Shown piece after piece: positions 10,048 through 18,834 of a stretch of 64,000 nt of DNA (its first letter is position 1; each line of letters opens with the position of its first letter). The stretch covers positions 1 to 64,000 of the forward strand of contig PBUB01000007.1 in NCBI GenBank assembly GCA_002729885.1, written 5' to 3'. The position numbers were made by a program, and so were the translations under genes. The notes under the pieces were generated by a model. It was not told the DNA's origin and searched no databases. It worked only from the letters and a program-made list of their open reading frames with translations. The stretch comes from Spirochaetaceae bacterium (lineage in GTDB: Bacteria; Spirochaetota; Leptospiria; Leptospirales; Leptonemataceae).

Positions 10048-10908
10048 CTAGACGTCCCCCGAATTCTGGAGGGATTCTCCCAGTTCCTCCAGGCCTCCAG
10101 GATAATAGAATTCCATGGTATAACGATTGGAGGATTCCTTGAATACCAGCACGGAGCAATCTTCTTCATCGCTACGAATCTGTGCCAGGGCGCCCCATCC
10201 GTAACCCACGTACCAGTTAATTCCGGGGCTCTTTAACGTAGCGGACGCTCTATGGACAAAATCGCGATCCTCTTTCGAATGCCATTCGGTGGGCTCCAGG
10301 GTAATTAGCGTGGCCCTTTCATATTTCATTTCATAGCAAATCAATCCTCTGAAGCTACCGTTCTCGTAGAGACGGATCTCCGAATTCATGGGCAGCGCAT
10401 GGACAGGAAGATCCTGATCCTCGGTTAAGATTTGTTCCATGTGATTTGGACCGGCGAAATGGAAGTCCGACCCATCCTTATCAGAATTTCTCCCACCGCG
10501 CAATGCTTCCAGGTTGTCCTGGCTACTGGCTGGGTTCATGTTTGCAGATTTAAGACTGGAGCCAGCGCCGTTATCCGATGCAGACATACCCAAACCTGCA
10601 CGTTCTGAAGTGGACGAAGAAGCGTTGTTCGATCGAGAAGAAAGCGGCACCGGTGGAATGGTTTCCGGCTGCGATTGTGCGTAATGGGAAGGTTCCTCCT
10701 CCAGATCAAAGCTAAATCTACAGCCACTGGCAGATTTTTGAAAGGTAACCTCTACCTCCTCCGGATACAGAGCCTCGGATGTGAGCTCCGGTGAGCGCCC
10801 GGGATCCTCCCATTCCAGGTCCGGATCCATCTGGATAATGCTGGCCGGCAGAATACTACAAAGCTCGGTGGATGAGTAAGGGCTTCTTAAGAATTCAGAT
10901 AATCGCAT
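10048..10908 (-). CDS. Hypothetical acidic protein, longer paralogue of 8375-8938
   Basis: A 286-residue protein of unknown function with a strong AGGAGG five bases before its ATG. Residues 1-60 and the C-terminal 110 residues match the shorter paralogue at 8375-8938 (LEPTEWH, DRDF and a Trp-Tyr strand followed by an EF/EFY motif). Between them is an insertion rich in Ser, Asn and Gly (about 85-145) that is probably disordered. No signal peptide or membrane segment, so probably cytoplasmic. The MORN-repeat gene follows on the same strand after an untranslated gap. Confidence 0.65.
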   Translation of the reverse strand: MRLSEFLRSPYSSTELCSILPASIIQMDPDLEWEDPGRSPELTSEALYPEEVEVTFQKSASGCRFSFDLEEEPSHYAQSQPETIPPVPLSSRSNNASSSTSERAGLGMSASDNGAGSSLKSANMNPASSQDNLEALRGGRNSDKDGSDFHFAGPNHMEQILTEDQDLPVHALPMNSEIRLYENGSFRGLICYEMKYERATLITLEPTEWHSKEDRDFVHRASATLKSPGINWYVGYGWGALAQIRSDEEDCSVLVFKESSNRYTMEFYYPGGLEELGESLQNSGDV

Positions 10909-11073
10909 GGTTTCCTCCTGAAGCCTCCCAATTCAGTCAGGCTTCTAGAATTAGATTAACCGGCGACTGTGACAATTTTCTGGACCAGACCTGCCCGTAT
11001 CGGGAGGCCTTTTTTTCACGTCTTTCTTTCTAATGTTGACAGCAGAAAAGAAATGATGCGGTTCTGAATTAGA

Positions 11074-12045
11074 ATGTTTGAAACCCTGAACCAGAAGCTT
11101 AAGTCCTTTCTCAACCCGGCCAACAAGAACCCTGTGGCCCGCCATTTCCGTGAACCTGATTATGTTCAGGATCAGGAAGGACGAAAAAGCCAGGTTCTAT
11201 TTCTCAAGCTCCTGATGGCCATAGCCAGGGCGGATGGCAAAATCGATCCAGAAGAGTACGAATTACTTCAAGACTATGCATTCAGTAATGCACTGAACGA
11301 AACGGAATGGAGAGAGATTCAGTTCTTCGCCCATGCAAAGCTTTCCGAGGAAGAGCTTGATAACATGATTGGAGAACTGCAGAAGGAAATTCGTTCCAGG
11401 GTAGAGAAAGAAGAGTTTCTCCAGGCGATTCAGGACATGGTGGAAGCGGACCATATTATGGCAGACCGGGAAAGGGAAATCTTTTCGCAGCTAAAAGCCA
11501 GATTGCAGGATGTAGAAACCAGCATGCTGGACAACACCGTTAAATCTCTGGGAAAAGCGCTTCGCAATCAGAAACCCTCCAGCCTGGATGAGAATGCAAG
11601 TATGTATTCTTTGAATCCGGTGGCTGCGATCTTAAAGCAGGAAATACCCTACCAGGGCTTCAACCATCAGATCATTGGCGCTCGCCTGGGGCTGATGCTT
11701 ATTCTAATCCATTCCGATGAGGAAGTGGCCGGAAAAGAGCTCCAGGCCTTTGTTGAGCTCACTGCAAAGCAACTGGGAAAGTCGGAATCCGAATGCGAAG
11801 ATCTGGCCAGAAGGTTGCTTCAGATTCCTCCAACTCATTTTGAGCTGGCTCATCTGGGGCGATTGCTGGTGGAAGATCTGCCTGAAGAATCCCGCCTGGA
11901 GTGGCTTATTTCACTTTTTCGCATGGCCCATGCCGATGGCATTTACCATGAAGAAGAAGACCGTCAGATGCGATTGATATCCAGGTTCCTGCTACTCAGC
12001 ACTCGACAATTTCTGGAAGCCCGCAAAGTAGTGACGGGAAGCTAA
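11074..12045 (+). CDS. Protein with two TerB-like helical domains
   Basis: A 323-residue, all-helical, cytoplasmic-looking protein. Residues about 45-130 read like a TerB domain (KLLMAIARADGKIDPEEYEL with its acidic metal-binding pattern) and residues about 205-320 read as a second one (LGLMLILIHSDEEVAGKELQ and FRMAHADGIYHEEEDRQM). TerB domains bind metal ions and are found in tellurite-resistance and surface stress complexes; what this pair does is unknown. The ATG at 11074 has no obvious ribosome binding site. The gene is not in an evident operon with its neighbours. Confidence 0.65.
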   Translation: MFETLNQKLKSFLNPANKNPVARHFREPDYVQDQEGRKSQVLFLKLLMAIARADGKIDPEEYELLQDYAFSNALNETEWREIQFFAHAKLSEEELDNMIGELQKEIRSRVEKEEFLQAIQDMVEADHIMADREREIFSQLKARLQDVETSMLDNTVKSLGKALRNQKPSSLDENASMYSLNPVAAILKQEIPYQGFNHQIIGARLGLMLILIHSDEEVAGKELQAFVELTAKQLGKSESECEDLARRLLQIPPTHFELAHLGRLLVEDLPEESRLEWLISLFRMAHADGIYHEEEDRQMRLISRFLLLSTRQFLEARKVVTGS

Positions 12046-12174
12046 TCGATAACCGGCCGTTTTCAGCGGTCAAATAATCTGGCTGCCTTCCGTATCCTTT
12101 CCTGCCGCGGCTCGTCCTGCCCGGCCCCATCGGAATTACATTTACTTTCTAAGGCCCGGTAGCTAATTCAGGCT

Positions 12175-13173
12175 ATGCAGAAGACTCTCATCGGTGCCAT
12201 CGCCAGCCATGACTCGGTTCGCAAGAATGTGGAATTTTCAACCATTCTACGACTTCTATATGAAAGGGACCGGGAGCTGCTTTCTGAATTTCACTTCTTG
12301 ATGACCAGAGGCACATTCAATCGCTGCGTACTGGGAAAAGATGTAGGCGATTTTCAGGAAGCGGGACAGCTCACCGGCCTGGAATCACCGGTGCGCGAAT
12401 TTATGATCGAAAACACAACCATCCTGCCGCGAAACCGGGATGGCGGTGTGATACTGCTTTCCAATCTAATGGTTAAAAAAAGATGCTCCCTCCTCTGGAC
12501 CTTTCTTACGCCCACCACAACCCATTGGATGAATCCTGAATTGCTGGCTCTTATTCGACTCTCGGATGTATGGAGAGCCAAGCGACTGTTGAACTTCGGT
12601 TCAGTAGAGGAATGGTTTACCCGTGAAGCCAGCCGTGATCGAAATCGAAGATTGCAGCCCATCCCCCCGGAATTCAAGCTGGCGGACGGAAGTTTGCAAA
12701 AGGCCATTCCGTCTTCCAGCGGAGCCCACAAAATCGAATTTCCGCGAAACTCCGTATCCTATAGCCGGCAGAGCTTTGGTGATAAAACCGTAGCCTTGAT
12801 TGCTCACGATGAGATGAAACCCAGGATGATTGAGTTCTGCGTGGATTTTGAATTCGAACTGGCGCGATTCAAGCGGATACTTACCACAGGCACCACCGGT
12901 AAGAAAATCATGGATGCCACCTCCATGCTTAAAGATCGCATTGTTCCTTTGAATTCAGGTCCCCTGGGTGGAGATATTGAAATCGCAGTGGAGGTTCTTT
13001 TTGATCAGTGCGATGTAATTATCTTCTTTGTGGATCCACTTCATCCACATCCGCATACGGATGATATTCGAGTGGTTTTTGCCGCTGCCATGCGCACTCC
13101 TACCGTCCGGGTTCTGGCCAATGAAATGCAGGCCAGAGAGTGGATGGACCGAGTGGTACGCGAAAGCGAATGA
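12175..13173 (+). CDS. mgsA: Methylglyoxal synthase with duplicated N-terminal domain
   Basis: The C-terminal half (about 200-332) is a clear methylglyoxal synthase, which converts dihydroxyacetone phosphate to methylglyoxal and phosphate. The visible motifs are LIAHDEMK (catalytic His region), TTGTTGKK (phosphate loop), SGPLGGDIE (catalytic Asp) and FFVDPLHPHPHTDD. The family is normally about 130-155 residues; this protein is 332. The N-terminal half lines up with the C-terminal half (SHDSVRKN against AHDEMKPR, LMTRGTF against ILTTGTT), but the catalytic Asp and the DPL...PH signature are replaced, so it looks like a tandem duplication with one dead copy. Cytoplasmic, monocistronic as far as visible. 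Confidence 0.85.
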   Translation: MQKTLIGAIASHDSVRKNVEFSTILRLLYERDRELLSEFHFLMTRGTFNRCVLGKDVGDFQEAGQLTGLESPVREFMIENTTILPRNRDGGVILLSNLMVKKRCSLLWTFLTPTTTHWMNPELLALIRLSDVWRAKRLLNFGSVEEWFTREASRDRNRRLQPIPPEFKLADGSLQKAIPSSSGAHKIEFPRNSVSYSRQSFGDKTVALIAHDEMKPRMIEFCVDFEFELARFKRILTTGTTGKKIMDATSMLKDRIVPLNSGPLGGDIEIAVEVLFDQCDVIIFFVDPLHPHPHTDDIRVVFAAAMRTPTVRVLANEMQAREWMDRVVRESE

Positions 13174-13252
13174 AAGTTAGTAAAATGTAGTCCTGACTTT
13201 CCCATAATGGAGGCGTAATTATTCCAACAGTAATTCCGCCTTCGACTTTTCG

Positions 13253-13281
13253 GTGGACGAATCAGTCAGACTTAATATAAT
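13253..13281 (+). promoter_or_regulatory. Promoter with -10 TATAAT close to the start codon
   Basis: A perfect TATAAT at 13276-13281 lies 8 bases before the ATG at 13290, with TGGACG (4/6 match to TTGACA) 16 bases upstream at 13254-13259. Transcription would begin at or next to the ATG, and no ribosome binding site precedes the gene, so the mRNA is probably leaderless. Confidence 0.45.
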
Positions 13282-13289
13282 CTATCCCC

Positions 13290-13958
13290 ATGTCTGGACC
13301 TTACCTTCGATTTTTCATCGCAGCTCCGGCTATCGGTGCCACCGGTTACTACGGAGTCCTGTTGATGAACCATGCATTTGCAATAATGCAGCAATTCGCA
13401 ATGCTGATGGTGGTGCTGGTAGGGCTCTGGATCGGTTTGTGGATTTTTGGAATTCTCTGGCTACAGGGGAGGGAGAATAAGACCCTTCAGAACATTGGCG
13501 AGATTCTGGGCCAGGCATTCGGTTATACTGCCCTGTTTCAGGCCATGGTTTATTTAACTTTGATTTTCTTTTCCCTGGGCACTGCCATGGGGTTTGGCGA
13601 TTCTCCAGAGGATGGAAGTAAAATTACCTTTGATTTCCTCTTTGGCAGCGGTTTTCTTTCTGTCTTTGTCTACGGTGGAGCAAGCGCCACCATATTGCTT
13701 ACCGATTCTAGAACTCTCTGGAAAGTGATTTCAGGCCTTTGCCTGCCCATTACCATCGGACTGCCGTTGTATCTACTAATATGGCAGGAGCCCTTTCTTC
13801 AAGATCTTGCCACTGATAGCTTGCAGGCAGCTTTATCCGCCGGGACTTATTATCTGCTCTTTTCAGTATTGCTTATGATTCCACAGATCCATGCGAAAGG
13901 CGCTCAGGGCTCGGCCGCAGATCAGTACCGCGAAAGGAAAAAGCAAATGCAGCCCTGA
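13290..13958 (+). CDS. Integral membrane protein, unknown function
   Basis: A 222-residue protein with about six hydrophobic membrane-spanning segments (beginning with residues 5-50 and ending near 200) and a short basic C-terminal tail (QYRERKKQMQP). I do not recognise the family. No ribosome binding site precedes the ATG; a TATAAT box 8 bases upstream suggests a leaderless transcript. The LysR regulator gene follows in the same direction about 130 bases downstream, without overlap. Confidence 0.6.
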   Translation: MSGPYLRFFIAAPAIGATGYYGVLLMNHAFAIMQQFAMLMVVLVGLWIGLWIFGILWLQGRENKTLQNIGEILGQAFGYTALFQAMVYLTLIFFSLGTAMGFGDSPEDGSKITFDFLFGSGFLSVFVYGGASATILLTDSRTLWKVISGLCLPITIGLPLYLLIWQEPFLQDLATDSLQAALSAGTYYLLFSVLLMIPQIHAKGAQGSAADQYRERKKQMQP

Positions 13959-14090
13959 TTCTTCCAGAATGCGCAACGGGCGCTCCAGAGAAGTCCGCCG
14001 TCGAATCCGAGGTCCGGCGCCAGAGCTCGGGGCCTCGCCGGGTATCAAATATCTAAATGACTTCCATCGTCCCCTGCGCAAACTGGAGCC

Positions 14091-14978
14091 GTGGAATTCC
14101 GACAGATTCGCTATTTCCTGGAGATCCATCGTCAGGGATCGTTTAGCAAGGCAGCTTCTGCTCTGGGACTCACCCAGCCTGCTCTTTCTCGTCAGATCGC
14201 CGTGCTGGAAAAGGAACTGGGTCATACAGTGTTTGAGCGAAACACCAGGGAGCTCTTTCTCACAGAAGCTGGAAGAAGGCTTCTGGAAAAAGCGATTCCT
14301 TTGCAGGATCTATGGAAAGAAACCCTGGAATCCGTTTCCAATCTAGAATCCGGCAACCCCGATCGAAGCATTCAGGGAGACTTTCGAATATCCACCGGCG
14401 GAACCATGGCTGCCTATGTCCTGCCATCGCTCATTCGAAATCTTAGAATCAGTCATCCAGATTTAACTCTTCAGATCATCGAAGGGGACTTACGTACAAG
14501 CCGGGATGCTGTGCTCTGGGGAGATGCGGACCTGGGAATCCTCACAGAAAAGGAGTATCATGGCGAACTGGAGTACAGAACCTTTCTGGAAGATGAGATT
14601 GTGCCGGTGGTGGCCAGAGAACATAAACTTGCGTCCAGAAAAAAGATTGCGATTAAGGATCTTCTTCGAGAAGATTTTGTATTCTATCATCCTCATTCTG
14701 CCATTCGAAATACCATCGAAGACCATCTGCAAAAACAGGGCATACGGTTTTCATTTAAGGTTTCCATGGAACTGCGAAGCGTGGATGCCGTAATACGATC
14801 TGTAGAAGCCGAACTTGGCATTGGATTCGTATCCAGAAGAAGTGTGGGCTCTTCCCTGCATGTGCTTCCCGTAAGGGAATTGATAGCTCCCAGGAAATTT
14901 CACATTTCCTGGAGAAAAGGACGTCCCGGTCTCTTGCCCCTGGTGGAAGTCCTGCTGGACTGCGCCTCCAACCTCTGA
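14091..14978 (+). CDS. LysR-family transcriptional regulator
   Basis: A 295-residue LysR regulator. The N-terminal winged helix-turn-helix is clear (FRQIRYFLEIHRQGSFSKAA, then LTQPALSRQIAVLEKELG and a RNTRELFLTEAG wing), followed by a periplasmic-binding-protein-like effector domain from about residue 95. The start is a GTG with GGAG five bases upstream. Length matches the family. The gene lies directly upstream of leuCD in the same direction, and two inverted repeats lie between them, so leuCD is the natural target; the effector is not known from sequence. Confidence 0.88.
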   Translation: MEFRQIRYFLEIHRQGSFSKAASALGLTQPALSRQIAVLEKELGHTVFERNTRELFLTEAGRRLLEKAIPLQDLWKETLESVSNLESGNPDRSIQGDFRISTGGTMAAYVLPSLIRNLRISHPDLTLQIIEGDLRTSRDAVLWGDADLGILTEKEYHGELEYRTFLEDEIVPVVAREHKLASRKKIAIKDLLREDFVFYHPHSAIRNTIEDHLQKQGIRFSFKVSMELRSVDAVIRSVEAELGIGFVSRRSVGSSLHVLPVRELIAPRKFHISWRKGRPGLLPLVEVLLDCASNL

Positions 14979-15130
14979 AACAATACGGTCTCTGAACATT
15001 AACATTAATCTGGATCTGGACCTCGATTTGGATCTCGACCTGAATTCAGACATCGCTCGCTTAAACTGTTCCTGTCTTCCTGTGGACGAGCGGGATTGAT
15101 TGTGCCCCGGCACTACTGGCGCACCCTGCT

Positions 15131-15167
15131 TATAACTTTTTGTTATACTAATAATACCCACTTATTA
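15131..15167. promoter_or_regulatory. Two inverted repeats upstream of the leuC promoter
   Basis: TATAAC-TTTTT-GTTATA (15131-15147) and TAATAA-N7-TTATTA (15149-15167) are two perfect 6-bp inverted repeats next to each other, ending just before the leuC -35 box. Their AT-rich dyad form and location fit LysR-type activator sites, probably for the regulator encoded just upstream. Confidence 0.5.
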
Positions 15168-15169
15168 TT

Positions 15170-15197
15170 TTGGAAAATAGCTTGCCCGGGCTATAAT
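15170..15197 (+). promoter_or_regulatory. leuCD promoter
   Basis: TTGGAA (15170-15175) and a perfect TATAAT (15192-15197) are separated by 16 bases, about 44 bases before the leuC ATG. The weak -35 box next to the inverted repeats fits an activator-dependent promoter. Confidence 0.6.
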
Positions 15198-15240
15198 AAC
15201 CACATCAGCAACACAAATGAAGCTGAAAAAGGAGATATCA

Positions 15241-16629
15241 ATGGGAAAGAATTTATACGACAAAGTCTTTGATGCCCATCTGGTGCGAGAGATCGAGCCG
15301 GGGCAATATCAGCTCTTTATGGGACTGCATCTTGTACATGAAGTAACGTCCCCACAGGCTTTCTCCATGCTTCGCGAAGCCGGATACTCGGTACTTCATC
15401 CAGAAAGGACCTTTGCCACATCGGATCATGTAATACCCACTTCCGGGCCAGACTTTGCATCCGATGAAAACCGTCAGATGGTGCAAAGCCTGGAGAAGAA
15501 TACTGGCGATTTCAAAATTCGATACTTTTCGCCCCAGAATCAGGAGCATGGAATCGTCCATGTAATCGGACCAGAGTACGGAATAACTCAGCCGGGAATG
15601 ACTGTATGCTGCGGAGATTCGCATACCAGCACCCACGGTGCTTTTGGAGCGGTGGCCTTTGGAATTGGATCGTCCCAGGTAAGGGATGTGCTGGCCACCC
15701 AGACCATGGTGACCGGCAAACTCAAGGTGCGCAAAATCCACGTAAACGGAAGTCTGGGTGCCGGCGTCTATGCGAAAGACCTGGCACTGTACATCATCAA
15801 CCGCCTGGGAACACGAGCGGGAGTGGGTTATGCTTACGAATTCGCAGGTCCGGCCATCGAAGCATTGAGCATGGATGAGCGAATGACCCTGTGCAATCTC
15901 TCTGTAGAGGCCGGGGCCCGATGCGGATACATTAATCCAGACCAGGTGACTTTTGACTTCTTGAAGGGAAAGCCTTTCGCTCCCGCGGAGTCCGACTGGA
16001 ACCGGGCGGTAGATTACTGGAAATCCATGGCCTCCGACGATGATGCCAGCTTTGACGATGTAGTGAAATTCGATGCAAACGATGTGGAGCCAATGGTAAC
16101 CTACGGCATTACTCCTGCTCAGTCTGTATCCATCCAGGGAGTTTTGCCGCCGGCAAATGATGCAAGCTTGCAGGAAGCCATGGAATACATGAAATTCCAG
16201 CCAGGACAGAAAATACAGGGCCAGAAGATTCAAGTGGCCTTTATAGGTTCCTGCACGAATGGAAGGTATTCCGATTTCAAAGAAGTGGCAGATCTCCTGG
16301 TCAGAGGAGATTTCCGGGTCTCGCCGGATGTTCAGGCTCTGGTGGTGCCCGGCTCCCATGCGATCTACAAAAGAATGAAAAGCGAAGGAATGGATCGTAT
16401 ATTCGAGCACGCTGGCTTTGAGTTTCGCACCACTGGATGCTCCATGTGCCTGGCAATGAACGGAGATCAATTGGAAGGAGATCAAGTATGCGCTTCCTCT
16501 TCCAACCGAAACTTCAAGGGTCGCCAGGGATCGCCCACAGGCAGAACTCTCTTGATGTCCCCTGCTATGGTGGCCGCCTCGGCCATTGCAGGTGAGGTGG
16601 CAGATCCCCGACATGTCTTTTCTATATGA
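15241..16629 (+). CDS. leuC: 3-isopropylmalate dehydratase large subunit LeuC
   Basis: The 462-residue large subunit of isopropylmalate isomerase, which interconverts 2- and 3-isopropylmalate in leucine synthesis with LeuD. The aconitase-family motifs are present: CGDSHTSTHGAFGA near residue 125, SCTNGRYSDF and TTGCSMCLAMN, which together supply the three Cys ligands of the 4Fe-4S cluster. I chose the ATG at 15241 because AAGGAGAT lies six bases before it; an ATG 24 bases earlier lacks this. The leuD start follows within 21 bases. No other leucine gene is in the window; citramalate-type isomerases are a possible alternative activity. Confidence 0.95.
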   Translation: MGKNLYDKVFDAHLVREIEPGQYQLFMGLHLVHEVTSPQAFSMLREAGYSVLHPERTFATSDHVIPTSGPDFASDENRQMVQSLEKNTGDFKIRYFSPQNQEHGIVHVIGPEYGITQPGMTVCCGDSHTSTHGAFGAVAFGIGSSQVRDVLATQTMVTGKLKVRKIHVNGSLGAGVYAKDLALYIINRLGTRAGVGYAYEFAGPAIEALSMDERMTLCNLSVEAGARCGYINPDQVTFDFLKGKPFAPAESDWNRAVDYWKSMASDDDASFDDVVKFDANDVEPMVTYGITPAQSVSIQGVLPPANDASLQEAMEYMKFQPGQKIQGQKIQVAFIGSCTNGRYSDFKEVADLLVRGDFRVSPDVQALVVPGSHAIYKRMKSEGMDRIFEHAGFEFRTTGCSMCLAMNGDQLEGDQVCASSSNRNFKGRQGSPTGRTLLMSPAMVAASAIAGEVADPRHVFSI

Positions 16630-16649
16630 AGGATTCAAAGGAGAAACAA

Positions 16650-17270
16650 ATGAAAGACGATTCAATTAAGACCATTTCCGGCACCATGATCCCTGTATAC
16701 GGCGAGGACATCGACACGGATCGAATTATTCCAGCGCGCTATATGAAGGCACTGGATTTCAATAAGCTGGGCCAGTACGCATTTGTGGATGAAAGAGCCT
16801 CCTTTCAGCGTCAGGGCAAAACACATCCCATGGACGATGCACGATTCAATAACGCATCCATCTTGATCGCAGGAAGGAATTTTGGATGCGGCAGTTCCCG
16901 AGAACATGCAGTGCAGGCTTTGTTACGATCCGGCATTCAAGCTGTGATAGGTGAATCCTTTGGAGAGATCTTTCGCGGAAACAGTGTTTCGGCAGGCATG
17001 CCCTGTTTCACTGCATCCGCCAGTGTGATTCAAGAACTTCAAAGTCAGGCCGAGATGAATCCACAACAGATGGTCGAAATCGATGTAGCCGGCGGAAATT
17101 TGAGCATTGCCGGCAGATCCTTCGAATTGTCCATGCCACAGGGAATGGTGAATCGATTCATATCCGGAGGATGGAATCAATTGAATCGATTGCGCGATGC
17201 AGAGCCAGAAATCGAAAATGTGGCCCGGAGCTTGCCTTATATGCAATGGGGCAGCGGACTGTCCGTTTAA
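16650..17270 (+). CDS. leuD: 3-isopropylmalate dehydratase small subunit LeuD
   Basis: The 206-residue swivelling small subunit that completes the LeuCD isomerase. DIDTDRIIPARYMK near the start, GRNFGCGSSREHA and the following AVIGESFGEIFRGN are family signatures. The ATG at 16650 has AAAGGAG at a good distance; an ATG at 16626 overlaps the leuC stop and would add eight polar residues. Ends just before a strong rho-independent terminator, so leuCD form a two-gene operon. Confidence 0.95.
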   Translation: MKDDSIKTISGTMIPVYGEDIDTDRIIPARYMKALDFNKLGQYAFVDERASFQRQGKTHPMDDARFNNASILIAGRNFGCGSSREHAVQALLRSGIQAVIGESFGEIFRGNSVSAGMPCFTASASVIQELQSQAEMNPQQMVEIDVAGGNLSIAGRSFELSMPQGMVNRFISGGWNQLNRLRDAEPEIENVARSLPYMQWGSGLSV

Positions 17271-17293
17271 TGGACTATTTCGACTAAACATAT

Positions 17294-17330
17294 CCTGGTG
17301 GCTCCGCACAGGAGCCGCCAGGTTTCTTTT
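17294..17330 (+). terminator. Rho-independent terminator of leuCD
   Basis: CCTGGTGGCTCC (17294-17305) pairs with GGAGCCGCCAGG (17311-17322, one G-T pair), with a five-base loop and TTTCTTTT following, 23 bases after the leuD stop. Confidence 0.9.
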
Positions 17331-17392
17331 AAAAATTTTATTGATTCTAACTTGCATCCGCCCTAGTTTAAAGCATCCACAGAGGAGGTAGG

Positions 17393-17863
17393 ATGCTTAC
17401 AGTGTTGAACACAGTGCTGGCCGGACTGGTGGCCACTCTGGGAATGTCTACGATAATGTATTCCATACATGCCCTGGGTCTGGCCAACGCGGATATGGTG
17501 CGAGCGCTGGGATCCCTTATGACCAAAGGAAAGAAGAATGCCATGCTGGCTGGCTTCATATCCCATTTAATCTCTGGAATCATGTTCGCTTTTCCTTATG
17601 CAATTATCATCAGTGCTTTTCCTCAAACCAGCTTTGCAGCGCCTCTGGCTCTGGGTGCATTGCTGGGACTGTTTCATGGATTTGTATTCAGCTTTGCGAT
17701 GATCGCTCTGGTGGCGGAGAATCATCCCCTGGAGGAGTATCGCAAGGTAGGGGTCTCCGTAGCGGTAGCTCATATTGCAGGTCATATCGCTTATGGTGTT
17801 CTCATTGGACTTTTGGTCTACGCTCTGCCTATCTCCTACGGCTTTCAGTTAAATATTCAATAG
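17393..17863 (+). CDS. Four-helix membrane protein, unknown function
   Basis: A 156-residue hydrophobic protein with four predicted membrane helices (about 3-25, 50-75, 78-100, 122-145) and Gly/Ala-rich packing. AGGAGG precedes the ATG by five bases. I do not recognise the family. It is downstream of the leuCD terminator, so independently transcribed. A 7-bp inverted repeat (GGCTACC/GGTAGCC, 17906-17932) follows the stop but has no T tract. Confidence 0.65.
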   Translation: MLTVLNTVLAGLVATLGMSTIMYSIHALGLANADMVRALGSLMTKGKKNAMLAGFISHLISGIMFAFPYAIIISAFPQTSFAAPLALGALLGLFHGFVFSFAMIALVAENHPLEEYRKVGVSVAVAHIAGHIAYGVLIGLLVYALPISYGFQLNIQ

Positions 17864-18070
17864 ATGGGCCGTGGCTTTTAGCGCATTGCCGGGTCTATGG
17901 CTCCTGGCTACCGCCAATTACTGTTGGTAGCCTGCCGGGATTCACCTTTGTAAGCAGAATCAGTTCGTAAGTCCTGATTCTGGAATTGAATTCTTATATT
18001 GATTCTTGAGCGACCAATGAAGTGCATTTAATACTGGAAATTTCCCGGCCCATGCCTATGATTAACCTGC

Positions 18071-18457
18071 ATGCAACTAACCTTGCGACTGGCAGCCATC
18101 TATAATTTGATATGGGGCGGATTCGTAGTTCTATCTCCAGGAACCTTCTTTTCTGTTCTGGGTATGGAGCCCATCAATCATATTGTGATCTGGCAGGGTA
18201 TGGGTATGGTTATCGGGGTCTATGGCGTGGCCTACTGGCTGGCCTCCTATGATCCGGTGCGTCACTGGCCCATTGTAGCAGCCGGTCTACTGGGAAAAAC
18301 CCTGGGCCCCCTGGGTTATGCATGGAATGTTCTTCAGGGATCCATCGATCCAGCATTTGGTTTCACATTGCTAACCAATGATTTGATCTGGTGGATTCCC
18401 TTTCTCTATATCTTAAATCAAGCGAGGAAAGCCGGATGGCCCTTAACAGAAAAGTAA
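18071..18457 (+). CDS. Small membrane protein, unknown function
   Basis: A 128-residue protein with four hydrophobic segments and Trp-rich loops (IWGGF, IWQGMGM, DLIWWIPF). I do not recognise the family; such proteins often sit beside DoxX-like genes. Its 3' end overlaps the start of the DoxX-like gene by 22 bases, so the pair is translationally linked. No ribosome binding site is obvious before the ATG. Confidence 0.6.
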   Translation: MQLTLRLAAIYNLIWGGFVVLSPGTFFSVLGMEPINHIVIWQGMGMVIGVYGVAYWLASYDPVRHWPIVAAGLLGKTLGPLGYAWNVLQGSIDPAFGFTLLTNDLIWWIPFLYILNQARKAGWPLTEK

Positions 18458-18834
18458 AACAGGCAGGTCGCTATATCCTGGGATTGTTCTATATCGCAGC
18501 TGGAATCAATCATTTCATTAGCCCGGACTTTTATATAGGAATCATGCCCCCTTATTTTCCCGCCCCGGATGTATTGAATATTCTGGCAGGAATTGCAGAG
18601 ATAGCTCTGGGGGCCATGGTATTCTTCGATGCCACTGTCCGGTGGGCCTGCTATACCATCATCGCCATGCTCATCGCATTTATTCCAGTCCACGTTTACT
18701 TCATTCAGGTAGGCTCATGCATTGAAGGATCTCTATGCATTCCTCAGTGGCAGGGATGGGTTCGCTTAGTAGTTGTGCATCCACTGCTACTGCTCTGGGC
18801 CTGGGCCGTTTCTCGATCCGCCGAGAATTCCTAA
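18436..18834 (+). CDS. DoxX-like membrane protein
   Basis: A 132-residue four-helix protein of the DoxX/DoxD-like type: GRYILGLFYIAAGINHFISP in the first helix, MPPYFPAPDVLN in the loop, and GIAEIALG in the second helix are characteristic. Members are inner-membrane proteins linked to thiosulfate or redox metabolism, but most are uncharacterised. I chose the ATG at 18436 (GAGG upstream) over an ATG at 18391 that would add 15 residues from the preceding gene's overlap. Its stop overlaps that of the convergent hydrolase gene. Confidence 0.75.
   Translation: MALNRKVKQAGRYILGLFYIAAGINHFISPDFYIGIMPPYFPAPDVLNILAGIAEIALGAMVFFDATVRWACYTIIAMLIAFIPVHVYFIQVGSCIEGSLCIPQWQGWVRLVVVHPLLLLWAWAVSRSAENS

Noticed and set aside
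15253..16665. A long open frame (470 codons) on the minus strand over leuC/leuD
   Set aside because: It lies antisense to leuC, whose full set of iron-sulphur and aconitase motifs is on the plus strand. The antisense product has no recognisable domain and reflects codon bias.
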